Program-made: the position numbers and the translations under genes
The notes under the pieces: generated by a model
Seen by the model: the letters and a program-made list of their open reading frames with translations, nothing else
Told to the model about the DNA's origin: nothing
Databases searched by the model: none
Part shown: piece after piece, positions 1-7,817 of the stretch
Position numbering within the stretch: position 1 is the first letter of the stretch
Layout: each line of letters begins with the position of its first letter
From: an uncultured Clostridia bacterium
Lineage (GTDB): Bacteria > Bacillota > Clostridia > Oscillospirales > Acutalibacteraceae
DNA: 19,882 nt
Direction: 5' to 3'
Assembly (NCBI GenBank): GCA_947628595.1
Contig: CANRAN010000007.1
Coordinates: 1-19,882 of the forward strand

Positions 1-1
1 C

Positions 2-760
2 ATTGAGGCCTTGAATGAACGTTTTTCGGGTGAAAACAGAGTGTCAATAGTGAGGGCTAATTTTTCGGAAATACCTTTGGTTGCAGAGGAACTTGACATA
101 GAGTATCTTGACGGTGTACTAATGGATATCGGGGTATCCTCACATCAGCTTGATTGTGCGGAAAGGGGTTTTTCCTATCACAATGAAGCACCGCTTGATA
201 TGAGGATGAGCCGAAGTGGTCCCACTGCTGCCGATTATGTTAATACACTGAGCTTTTCGGAACTTGTTCATATACTTACACTATACGGTGAGGAAAAATT
301 TGCCAAAAATATAGCCCGTGCAATAGAAAGAGAAAGGGAGAAAAATCCCATAAAGACGACCACGCAGCTTGCAGAAATAGTGAAATCGGCTTATCCGGCT
401 GCCAAGCGGCACGATAAGCACCCGGCACGAAAAACCTTTCAGGCACTTCGTATATTTGTGAACGGAGAGCTTGACAGGCTTTCAGAGGGACTTGATAATG
501 CTTTTTCTTCACTCGGAACAGGAGGAAGGCTTGCAGTTATAACTTTTCATTCACTTGAGGACAGAATGGTAAAGCAGAGAATGGCTAAGTGGTGCGAGGG
601 CTGTGTTTGTCCAAAGGATTTTCCGATATGCGTATGCGGGCGTAAGCCGAGTGCAAGGCTTGTAAACAGAAAGCCTGTTGAGGCGGACTATCGTGAGCTT
701 GAGGAAAATCCGCGCAGCAGGAGCGCAAAGCTCAGGTGCTGTGAAAAAGTCAGAATATAA
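2..760 (+). CDS. rsmH: 16S rRNA (cytosine-1402-N4)-methyltransferase RsmH, 5' truncated by window
   Basis: RsmH (MraW) methylates N4 of C1402 in the decoding centre of 16S rRNA using S-adenosylmethionine. The frame is open from base 2, so the gene begins outside the window. 252 residues are visible and the family is usually about 310, so roughly 60 N-terminal residues with the first SAM-binding glycine motif are missing. The TTG at 11 is an internal codon, not a start. Visible family blocks are LMDIGVSSHQLD, RGFSY followed by PLDMRM, the helical insert region with ARKTFQALRIFVN, and GGRLAVITFHSLEDRMVK near the C-terminus. A cysteine-rich stretch (CEGCVCPKDFPICVCGRKP) follows, as in many Clostridia homologues. 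It lies 36 bp ahead of ftsL, its usual place at the head of the dcw cluster, where mraZ normally precedes it outside this window. Confidence 0.97.
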   Translation: MEALNERFSGENRVSIVRANFSEIPLVAEELDIEYLDGVLMDIGVSSHQLDCAERGFSYHNEAPLDMRMSRSGPTAADYVNTLSFSELVHILTLYGEEKFAKNIARAIEREREKNPIKTTTQLAEIVKSAYPAAKRHDKHPARKTFQALRIFVNGELDRLSEGLDNAFSSLGTGGRLAVITFHSLEDRMVKQRMAKWCEGCVCPKDFPICVCGRKPSARLVNRKPVEADYRELEENPRSRSAKLRCCEKVRI

Positions 761-796
761 CCGGTAATTGTTTAATATAAATAGGGAGGAGAAAAT

Positions 797-1321
797 ATGG
801 CTCAGAAAAAGGAAAATCAGGCATATGATCTTTCACTTTTTGAGGAAAATAATGACATACAGATGTCAAGTGCCGATAAAAAATCAAGGAAAAAGAAAAA
901 GAGTGGGCAGATCATCAGTATCAGTCAGGGTTCCTCCTCAAAGGCACAGAGAAGAAAAAGAAATCCGTTGGTGATTTTCTTTGTAGGTCTGCTTACGATT
1001 GTGCTTGCATCGGTTGCAATTCTGTTTGTGCATTTTAATGCCGAGCTTAATGAAATTAATGACAGCATAACCGAAAAAAATAAGGAGCTGACAGAACTGC
1101 AAAATCTTCAGGCAAGGTATCAGCTTGAGATAGACAGCAAGCTTACCGATTCTTATGTGAGAAATTATGCGGAAACAGAGCTTAATATGACTCCGGCAAA
1201 AAATGCTCAGAAGAAATTCTTTTCCCTTTCAGACGGAGATAAGGGAGAGGTTGTTGAGGATGATTCGTCGGGGAATGTCTTTACGGTTATATTGGATGCG
1301 TTTAGCAAAGCTTTTATGTAG
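797..1321 (+). CDS. ftsL: FtsL/DivIC-like cell division protein
   Basis: This small bitopic division protein would link the FtsQ/DivIB-DivIC complex to the FtsW-FtsI synthase at the septum. The 174-residue product has a charged, lysine-rich cytoplasmic N-terminus (residues 1-56), one membrane helix at about 57-80, and a heptad-like stretch at about 80-115 typical of the FtsL/DivIC coiled coil. The block around residues 118-131 (SYVRNYAETELNMTPA) resembles the end of the family domain. A hydrophobic-acidic tail of about 45 residues follows. An AGGGAGGAG ribosome site lies just upstream of the ATG. Sequence similarity within FtsL/DivIC is always weak, so the assignment rests largely on topology and on its position between rsmH and the transpeptidase gene, where ftsL sits in most bacteria. 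Confidence 0.85.
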   Translation: MAQKKENQAYDLSLFEENNDIQMSSADKKSRKKKKSGQIISISQGSSSKAQRRKRNPLVIFFVGLLTIVLASVAILFVHFNAELNEINDSITEKNKELTELQNLQARYQLEIDSKLTDSYVRNYAETELNMTPAKNAQKKFFSLSDGDKGEVVEDDSSGNVFTVILDAFSKAFM

Positions 1322-1426
1322 GTATGGTTCGGGGCTTTTGATATGTCACTCGTATCATAATGAGTGTTGATAATCAATAATATTATATAGTGATTATTTA
1401 ACAAGGGGAAAGGAAGGGACAACTAA

Positions 1427-3685
1427 ATGGCAAAAAAGGGTGCTGCTGCCACACTGTGGCGCCGGTCTACCATAACTATGATAATAATAATTTTGCTTGG
1501 TTTCGGAACAATCATAGCAAGATTGTTGTACCTTCAGGTCTATCAGTCGGAGGAACTGCAAAAAAGGGCTGTTGAACAACAGCTCCATGATACAACCGTT
1601 TCGGGAAAACGAGGAAGCATATACGATAGTAACGGTAATGTACTCGCACAAAGCATTACAGTATGGGATATAGTTCTTGCTCCGGCAAATTTTAAGAATT
1701 GGACGGACGAGAAAAGAGAGGGATTTGCTGAAGGGCTGTCTAAAATACTCGATCTTGATAAGGATGATATAATTAAAAAGACAAAGGAAAACTCTTATTA
1801 TGTTATGCTCAAAAGAAGGGCAGATGCGGAGCTTAAGGATAAGGTGCTTAAGTTTTGCGATGAGATGTATGAGAAATACAATATAAGCGGAGTTATAGAT
1901 CTTCTTGAAAACTACAAGAGATATTATACGCATGATAATTTTGCGGGTGCGGTTCTCGGCTTTGTCGGAAGTGATAATCAGGGACTCTCGGGCGTGGAAT
2001 ATGAATATGATGAGGAACTTAACGGCAGCTCGGGAAGAATTGTAATAGCACAGGATGCACATAACAATCCGCTTCCGTATCAGTATGAGCAAAAGGTAGA
2101 GGCTTCGGACGGATATAATCTTGTTCTGACGATTGACGAGAATATTCAGAGCATAATGGAAAAATATGTGCGCCAGACAATAAAAGAATATAATGTGGCA
2201 AACAGGGGCTGTGCCATTATGATGAATGTAAAGACGGGTGCAATACTCGGCTTTGCGTGTGAAGGATCATTTGATCCGAATAATCCCTTTGATATTGCCG
2301 ATGAGAAAACACAGAAAGAGATAGAGAAGCTCCCGGAGGATAAGCAGGATGCTGCGATAGCCAAGGCACAAAATGCTCAGTGGAGGAACAAGGGTGTCAG
2401 TGATACCTACGTTCCGGGTTCTGTATTTAAAATGGTTACGGCTTCGGCTGTTCTTTCCGAGGGACTTATAAAGGAGGATACGACCTTCACCTGTACGGGC
2501 TCATATTCTCCTTATGAGGGAGCGCCCGCCATATCTTGTTGGAGCAGTGGCCATGGCACGCAAAAAATTGAGCAGGCACTCTGTAATTCGTGTAACCCGG
2601 CATTTATGCAGATGGGCTTTATGCTCGGCAGAGAAAAATTTTATGAATATTATGTTGCCCTCGGTTTTTCGGAAAAAACGGGAATAGACCTGCCGGGAGA
2701 GAGTGAAAGCATATTCTTTGATAAGGAAGGCGAACCGGCAGGAATGGCACTGATGGATCTTGCAGTTGCATCGTTCGGACAAAACTTCAAGATAACACCG
2801 ATACAGATGGTGACGGCTTGCTCTGCCATTGCGAACGGCGGTAAGCTCATGCAGCCATATGTTGTTTCTCAGGTTGTTGACAGTGAGGGAAATGTAGTAA
2901 AGGCTACCGAGCCCACAGTAAAAAGACAGGCGATAAGTGAAGAAGTTGCAGCCAAGGTTTGCTCAATGCTTGAAACAAATGCAAAGCCCGGCGGCGGTGC
3001 TGCAAACGGATATATAGCAGGCTATCGTATAGGCGGAAAGACCGGTACATCTCAGAAAATAGTAGATGAGGACGGTAACCTTACAAATGATTATATTGCA
3101 TCTTTCTGCGGTATTGCACCGTGCGATGAACCCGAGGTTGCATTGCTTTGTTACTTTGATACTCCTGACCCGGAAATTAACTACTATGGTTCTGCCGTAG
3201 CGGGTCCATGCTTCAGAAATATCATGAGAGAGGTGCTTCCTTATCTGGGAGTTGAGAGAATGTATTCAGAGGAAGAGGCTGAACAGCTCGATACTACGGT
3301 CGGTGTATATGACAGTATGAGTCTTGATGATGCTAAACAAAAGGTTGAAAATGATGGTCTGAGAGCAGAGGTGGTAGGTGACGGAAATACTGTTATAGCA
3401 CAAAACCCGGCAGCATATTCTACTATCCCGAAAGAGGGAACGGTTGTACTTTATACCGATAAGGAAAGCACAAAGCAAAAGGTAACAGTACCCGATTTCA
3501 GAAATTGCAGCCTTAGTGATGTGAACTATCTTGCATCCGTAAATAATCTTAATGTATGCTTATCCGGTTCGGCTGTTAATAGCAGTGAGGCATATGCAAA
3601 ATCTCAGGATATCGAGCCGGGAACAGAGGTCGAGCCATATACCGTCGTTACGGTTGAGTTTAATCAGGATGATAGCATTATGTAA
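1427..3685 (+). CDS. spoVD: Class B penicillin-binding protein with PASTA domains (SpoVD/FtsI type)
   Basis: This is a monofunctional D,D-transpeptidase that cross-links septal or spore-cortex peptidoglycan outside the membrane. The 752-residue protein has a short cytoplasmic start, a membrane anchor at about 16-37, a PBP dimerisation region (RGSIYDSNGNVLA near residue 60), and the transpeptidase domain. The active-site serine is S332 in SVFK, the second motif is SCN at 388-390, and the third is KTGTS from 538. Two PASTA-like repeats follow at about 623-678 and 685-748. An AAGGAAGGG ribosome site precedes the ATG. Two C-terminal PASTA units fit SpoVD/PBP2x-type proteins. From the sequence alone one cannot say whether this is the vegetative FtsI or the sporulation SpoVD, and in many Clostridia the dcw copy carries the SpoVD name. 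Confidence 0.93.
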   Translation: MAKKGAAATLWRRSTITMIIIILLGFGTIIARLLYLQVYQSEELQKRAVEQQLHDTTVSGKRGSIYDSNGNVLAQSITVWDIVLAPANFKNWTDEKREGFAEGLSKILDLDKDDIIKKTKENSYYVMLKRRADAELKDKVLKFCDEMYEKYNISGVIDLLENYKRYYTHDNFAGAVLGFVGSDNQGLSGVEYEYDEELNGSSGRIVIAQDAHNNPLPYQYEQKVEASDGYNLVLTIDENIQSIMEKYVRQTIKEYNVANRGCAIMMNVKTGAILGFACEGSFDPNNPFDIADEKTQKEIEKLPEDKQDAAIAKAQNAQWRNKGVSDTYVPGSVFKMVTASAVLSEGLIKEDTTFTCTGSYSPYEGAPAISCWSSGHGTQKIEQALCNSCNPAFMQMGFMLGREKFYEYYVALGFSEKTGIDLPGESESIFFDKEGEPAGMALMDLAVASFGQNFKITPIQMVTACSAIANGGKLMQPYVVSQVVDSEGNVVKATEPTVKRQAISEEVAAKVCSMLETNAKPGGGAANGYIAGYRIGGKTGTSQKIVDEDGNLTNDYIASFCGIAPCDEPEVALLCYFDTPDPEINYYGSAVAGPCFRNIMREVLPYLGVERMYSEEEAEQLDTTVGVYDSMSLDDAKQKVENDGLRAEVVGDGNTVIAQNPAAYSTIPKEGTVVLYTDKESTKQKVTVPDFRNCSLSDVNYLASVNNLNVCLSGSAVNSSEAYAKSQDIEPGTEVEPYTVVTVEFNQDDSIM

Positions 3686-3723
3686 AAATTCAGAGGAATA
3701 TAAGATTACAGGAGGGAGCCGAG

Positions 3724-4260
3724 ATGACGAATAAAATGAAAACCGTACAGAAACCAAGATTGATTTTCCTTGCCTGCGAAAATTCTCAAAGGCTTGCGGA
3801 ACTCATTTCCAACATTCTGGATTTTTGCTCCTATAATAATTGTATCAACAATTTTTCCGAAAATACAGATTTTGTGATAGAAACATTAGGATATGGAGAA
3901 GAATATCCCGAAAATGTGATAGCGGATACTGTTCTTTATGATGGAGGCTACTGCAGAAATAAGCATTTAGGTGAGTTCAGGCAGAGGGTAACAGCTTATG
4001 AAAATATCGATTCAAGTGAGGATGAAGCTCTGACCTATTCTACCGATAATTACGGTGCAGATCTTGCCTGTCGCAATATATCCGAATACGATAATACGAT
4101 GACACTGGATATTGTGGGAAACGGCATACTGAGCAGAATAAGTCTTGATAAGAATAAATATTCCGTTGGAGAGGTTCTTGCCTGCATGGGTGTTCTTACC
4201 GCATCGGGGCTTCCACTGGCGGCGATATCGGGATATTTTACGAGTGATATCAACAGTTGA
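3724..4260 (+). CDS. Hypothetical protein, possible degenerate Mur-ligase central domain
   Basis: The 178-residue product is not recognised with certainty. It has an AGGAGGGA ribosome site six bases before the ATG, so it is probably translated. Four stretches line up by eye, in order, with the central domain of MurE/MurF ligases. Residues 11-33 (PRLIFLACENSQRLAELISN onward) match the strand, P-loop and helix, but the GTNGKT-type ATP loop is replaced by ACENSQR. Residues 49-72 (DFVIETLGYGEEYP) resemble the MurF 'VIEMGA..PGEI' block. Residues 102-120 (ALTYSTDNYGADLACRNIS) resemble 'TFG...ADYRAENI'. Residues 145-172 (KYSVGEVLACMGVLTASGLP) resemble 'G.HNVYNALAA.A.A..LG.P'. The C-terminal ligase domain and most catalytic residues are absent. 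It sits between spoVD and mraY, where murE/murF usually lie. It could be a relic with a structural role, or unrelated. The alignment is manual and unscored. Confidence 0.5.
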   Translation: MTNKMKTVQKPRLIFLACENSQRLAELISNILDFCSYNNCINNFSENTDFVIETLGYGEEYPENVIADTVLYDGGYCRNKHLGEFRQRVTAYENIDSSEDEALTYSTDNYGADLACRNISEYDNTMTLDIVGNGILSRISLDKNKYSVGEVLACMGVLTASGLPLAAISGYFTSDINS

Positions 4261-4297
4261 GAGTAAACAATAGATTTGTGCAAAACAACGGTTAATG

Positions 4298-4305
4298 AAA
4301 GGTGG
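4298..4305 (+). promoter_or_regulatory. Ribosome binding site that sets the mraY start
   Basis: AAAGGTGG lies seven bases before the ATG at 4313. The upstream in-frame ATG at 4295 has no purine-rich site before it, so the later start is preferred. Confidence 0.65.
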
Positions 4306-4312
4306 ATTAGTA

Positions 4313-5341
4313 ATGTCTGGAGCTTGGACAGTTATTGCAGCCGTTCTGTCTTTTGCAATAGCCGGATTAATGGGGCTATGGCTGGTTCCTTTTCTGAGAA
4401 AGATTCATTTTGGACAGACAATCCGTGATGAGGGACCAAAGTGGCATAAAGGAAAGCAGGGAACTCCCACAATGGGCGGCTTCATGTTCATAGCAGCGAG
4501 CATAGTGACTACTGTGATATGTGTTTTACTTTATCATTATATGGGTAAAAAAGATGACATACCGGCTGAAACTGCTCTACAAAGTGCCAAAATATACGGA
4601 GGACTGTTTATGGCGGCAGCCTTTGGTGCCATAGGCTTTCTTGATGATTACGTTAAGGTTGCGAAAAAGAGAAACCTCGGTCTGACACCGGTACAGAAGC
4701 TCGCACTGCAATTTCTTGTGGCAATAGCATATCTTGTGACGATGTACCTTTTCGGAGAGAATACGAGTACCTATATACCGTTTGTAGGAGAGATTGATAT
4801 AGGAATTATGTATTATCCGATTGCAGCCGTTCTCATAGTCGGAATTGTCAATGCAGTAAATTTGACGGATGGTATAGATGGACTTAACGGCTCGGTTACA
4901 ATGTTTGCTGCAATATTTATGATGCTGATTTCGAGCGTTACTGCAAGAATGGGTCTTTCAATCATGTCCGCTGCACTTGCAGGCGGCTGTCTCGGATTCT
5001 TGCTCTGGAATTTTCATCCTGCAAAGACCTTCATGGGAGATACAGGCTCACTGTTCCTCGGAGGGTATGTATGTGCTGTTCTGTTCGGACTTGACAGGGA
5101 AATCCTTCTTATACTCATAGGATTTGTATATATAGCAGAAATGTTTTCGGTTATATTGCAGGTGACTTATTTTAAGCTTACCAAGGGAAAAAGACTTTTC
5201 AAGATGAGTCCGATACATCATCATTTTGAAATGTGCGGCTGGTCTGAGGTGAAAATAGTTATTGTATTCAGTCTTGTCGAAGCATTATTTGGTGCGATAG
5301 CATTGGCAACAATAATGTTTGACGGAGGAATTGCATTTTAG
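4313..5341 (+). CDS. mraY: Phospho-N-acetylmuramoyl-pentapeptide transferase MraY
   Basis: MraY transfers phospho-MurNAc-pentapeptide from the UDP nucleotide to undecaprenyl phosphate, giving lipid I at the inner face of the membrane. The preferred start at 4313 gives 342 residues; an in-frame ATG at 4295 would add six but lacks a ribosome site. Family blocks are present in order: DEGPKWHKGKQGTPTMGG in the first cytoplasmic loop, GFLDDYVKVAKKRNLGLT, NAVNLTDGIDGLNG, FMGDTGSLFLGG and SPIHHHFE near the C-terminus. The conserved aspartates of the LDDY, LTDGIDG and MGDTGS blocks and the HHH motif are intact, and about ten hydrophobic helices are visible. The gene lies directly upstream of ftsW and murG; murD, which often separates mraY from ftsW, is absent. 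Confidence 0.97.
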   Translation: MSGAWTVIAAVLSFAIAGLMGLWLVPFLRKIHFGQTIRDEGPKWHKGKQGTPTMGGFMFIAASIVTTVICVLLYHYMGKKDDIPAETALQSAKIYGGLFMAAAFGAIGFLDDYVKVAKKRNLGLTPVQKLALQFLVAIAYLVTMYLFGENTSTYIPFVGEIDIGIMYYPIAAVLIVGIVNAVNLTDGIDGLNGSVTMFAAIFMMLISSVTARMGLSIMSAALAGGCLGFLLWNFHPAKTFMGDTGSLFLGGYVCAVLFGLDREILLILIGFVYIAEMFSVILQVTYFKLTKGKRLFKMSPIHHHFEMCGWSEVKIVIVFSLVEALFGAIALATIMFDGGIAF

Positions 5342-5387
5342 TCTTTGTGTTTTATTATGAATTTTTTAGGAAAGGGAGTGTTATTAA

Positions 5388-6632
5388 ATGCCTAATAGTT
5401 CATCTCCGGCACGAAAGCTGCCGGTGAATAAACCGCAGCCGAGTGGCAATAAGGCACCGGGCTTACAGGAGGTTACTGATAACAAGGGGTTTAAAAAGGT
5501 TAAAAATAAAATAAAGCTTTTTTCAATACGGCTCGGAATGGATATGACATTTCTCTTTCTTGTGATTGTATTGGTAATAATAGGCATAATAATGATGTAT
5601 TCGGCAAGCTATCCTGCTGCATTGTCAAGTAAAAATGACAGTCAGTTGTACCTCACAAGGCAAAGCATATTTGCTGTTTGCGGACTTGTGGCTATGATTT
5701 TTATATCATATTTTGATTATCATCATTTCCATTTACTTGCCCCGTTTATATATCTTATCGGTTTGGCACTTCTTGTTATAGTCCTTTTTATGCCGGGTGA
5801 CCCGAAGCGTTGGATAAATCTCGGATCTGTACTTTCGTTTCAGGCATCCGAGGTGGCAAAGTTTGCACTGATACTTGCAATGGCGGATTGGTCGTCAAAA
5901 CATTTTAGAGAAATGCATACTTTCCGGTACGGAGTATTGCCGAATGTTATAATGCTTGGTATTTATGTTGTACTGCTGATAGGAGAGCCGCATTATTCGG
6001 GAGTTGTCATAATGGTAATGCTTGGGGCAATAATGATGTTCTTGGGCGGCGTAAGGCTGAGATATTTTGTTATTGCTGCTGTGGCTGTCGGTGCTGTTGT
6101 TTTATATCTTGTTGCGACGGATAAGCTTGGCTATGCAATGCAAAGACTTGACGGCTGGGGGCAAGCACTTACCTACACGACAGAGGATCTGTGGCAGACA
6201 ACATATCAGACAAGAAATTCTCTATATGCAATAGGCTCTGGCGGAGTATGGGGTCTGGGGCTTGGTCAGTCAAGGCAGAAATTTATGTATATACCTGAGG
6301 CTCAGAACGATTTTGTATTCGCTGTTGTTTGTGAGGAGCTTGGATTTGTCGGGGCTGTGCTGATCCTACTAATATTTGTTCTCCTTGTATGGAGGGGAAT
6401 AACCATATCCATGAGGGCAAAGGATCCGTTCGGGTCGATGCTCGGAACGGGTCTGTCGGCACAGATAGGAGTGCAGGTAATACTCAATATACTTGTTATA
6501 ACCGACTGGCTGCCGAACACGGGTATAAGCCTTCCGTTTTTTAGCTACGGAGGAACGTCTTTGATGATGTTAATGGCTCAAATGGGAATAGTTCTTTCGA
6601 TTTCGAGAACTTCAAACCTCGAAAAAATTTAG
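5388..6632 (+). CDS. ftsW: SEDS peptidoglycan glycosyltransferase FtsW
   Basis: FtsW polymerises lipid II into glycan strands at the division site together with its partner class B PBP, here most likely the spoVD product. The 414-residue protein has a basic, Pro/Lys-rich cytoplasmic N-terminus of about 45 residues and then about ten membrane helices. SEDS signatures seen are KRWINLG, GSGGVWGLGLGQSRQK, PEAQNDFVFAVVCEELG and GISLPFFSYGGTSL. The aspartate of the PEAQND block (D308) matches the catalytic aspartate of E. coli FtsW (in PEAHTD). The block often written QPD is EPH here (GEPHYSG), a variant also known in clostridial SEDS proteins. RodA and SpoVE are close relatives; the dcw location favours FtsW/SpoVE. 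A GGAAAGGGAG ribosome site precedes the ATG. Confidence 0.95.
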   Translation: MPNSSSPARKLPVNKPQPSGNKAPGLQEVTDNKGFKKVKNKIKLFSIRLGMDMTFLFLVIVLVIIGIIMMYSASYPAALSSKNDSQLYLTRQSIFAVCGLVAMIFISYFDYHHFHLLAPFIYLIGLALLVIVLFMPGDPKRWINLGSVLSFQASEVAKFALILAMADWSSKHFREMHTFRYGVLPNVIMLGIYVVLLIGEPHYSGVVIMVMLGAIMMFLGGVRLRYFVIAAVAVGAVVLYLVATDKLGYAMQRLDGWGQALTYTTEDLWQTTYQTRNSLYAIGSGGVWGLGLGQSRQKFMYIPEAQNDFVFAVVCEELGFVGAVLILLIFVLLVWRGITISMRAKDPFGSMLGTGLSAQIGVQVILNILVITDWLPNTGISLPFFSYGGTSLMMLMAQMGIVLSISRTSNLEKI

Positions 6633-6644
6633 GAGTGAGCTTTT

Positions 6645-7778
6645 ATGAGAATTCTTTTTGCAGGCGGTGGAACCGCAGGTCATATTAATCCTGCGCTTGC
6701 GATAGCAGGCTACGTTAGGGAAAGACAGCCGGATGCAGAAATACTTTACGTGGGGAAAACAGGTGGAATGGAAGAAAGACTCGTTCCACAGGCAGGCTTT
6801 GAATTTAGGGGTATATCTGTTCAGGGCTTTAGCAGAAAGCTTACACCGAAGGGAATAAAGGATAATATTATCACAGTAAAAAAGGCGATAACCGGAGGGA
6901 GAGCGGCTAAGAAAATAATACAGGAATTCAAGCCCGATATATGTGTGGGAACGGGCGGTTACGTCAGCGGACCTGTTATAAGAGCTGCTGCAAAGCTCGG
7001 TATTCCTACACTTATACATGAACAGAATGCTTTTCCTGGTGTTACGAATAAAATGCTGTCTAAGTATGCCGACAGAGTGATGCTTGCCATGCCGGCGGCA
7101 GAAAAGCATTTCAAGGGTAAGCCTGAATTTGTTATAACCGGAAATCCCGTAAGGGGAGAAATACTTACAGCAGACAGGGAAGCAAGCAGAAAAAAGCTTG
7201 GGCTTGACGAAAGACCCGTTATACTTTCCTTCGGAGGAAGTCTTGGGGCAAGAATCATCAACGAATCGCTTGCAGATATAATAGCAAGAAGTGCTAAGGA
7301 CGGAAAATATCAGCATATCCATGCATATGGACAGTATGGAAAGTGGTTCCCGGATCTTTTGGGGGAAAAGGGTGTAGACCTCGCAAATGCCAAAAACCTT
7401 GATATAAGGGAATATATAAATAATATGCCGACCTGTCTTGCGGCTGCGGATGTTGTTGTCGCAAGGGCAGGGGCAATAACCCTCAGCGAAATTCAGGCAA
7501 AGGGAAAGCCTTCGGTGCTAATACCCTCGCCGAATGTAGCAGAAAATCATCAGTTCCATAATGCAATGGCCCTTGTAGAGAAGAATGCCGCAGTTATGAT
7601 TGAGGAAAAGGATCTTACACCGGAAAAACTCACAGAGGCAATAGATAAGCTTGCTTCTGATCCAAAACGGCTTGCGGAGTATTCGGAGAATGCGGGCAAA
7701 ATGGCTGTACGTGACTCGGTAAAAAGAATATATACGGTAATAGTAGAGGTTATAGCATTGGGAAATAATAAAAAATAA
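6645..7778 (+). CDS. murG: UDP-N-acetylglucosamine--lipid I GlcNAc transferase MurG
   Basis: MurG adds GlcNAc to lipid I, giving lipid II, at the cytoplasmic membrane face. The 377-residue GT-B-fold enzyme begins with GGGTAGHINPALA (residues 7-19), the lipid I-binding glycine loop. It continues with SVQGFSRK, GGYVSGP, HEQNAFPGVTNK, SFGGSLGARIIN and EYINNMPTCLAAADVVVARAGAITLSEI as two shorter blocks, and ends the catalytic part with IPSPNVAENHQFHNA. These are the nucleotide-sugar and acceptor-site blocks of the family and none is broken. The AGGAG ribosome site overlaps the ftsW stop codon and the genes are 12 bp apart, so the two are almost certainly co-transcribed and may be translationally coupled. 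Length is normal for the family (about 355-375). Confidence 0.97.
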   Translation: MRILFAGGGTAGHINPALAIAGYVRERQPDAEILYVGKTGGMEERLVPQAGFEFRGISVQGFSRKLTPKGIKDNIITVKKAITGGRAAKKIIQEFKPDICVGTGGYVSGPVIRAAAKLGIPTLIHEQNAFPGVTNKMLSKYADRVMLAMPAAEKHFKGKPEFVITGNPVRGEILTADREASRKKLGLDERPVILSFGGSLGARIINESLADIIARSAKDGKYQHIHAYGQYGKWFPDLLGEKGVDLANAKNLDIREYINNMPTCLAAADVVVARAGAITLSEIQAKGKPSVLIPSPNVAENHQFHNAMALVEKNAAVMIEEKDLTPEKLTEAIDKLASDPKRLAEYSENAGKMAVRDSVKRIYTVIVEVIALGNNKK

Positions 7779-7803
7779 TCTGATATAGAAAAATATTCCC
7801 TCA

Positions 7804-7810
7804 ACGGAGG
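7804..7810 (+). promoter_or_regulatory. Ribosome binding site that sets the ftsQ start
   Basis: ACGGAGG ends one base before an ATG at 7812 but seven bases before the in-frame ATG at 7818. Normal spacing supports 7818 as the start. Confidence 0.65.
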
Positions 7811-7817
7811 AATGAAG

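Noticed and set aside
1350..1400. Possible promoter before spoVD
   Set aside because: TTGATA at 1367-1372 has no -10 hexamer at a normal distance, and the short CACTC/GAGTG repeat is too weak to call.
1394..2092. Minus-strand 232-residue ORF inside spoVD
   Set aside because: It lies opposite a certain gene with clear domains, lacks a ribosome site and has an unnatural composition.
6612..7322. Minus-strand 236-residue ORF inside murG
   Set aside because: It is antisense to conserved murG motifs; Cys/Tyr/Ser-rich and without family features.
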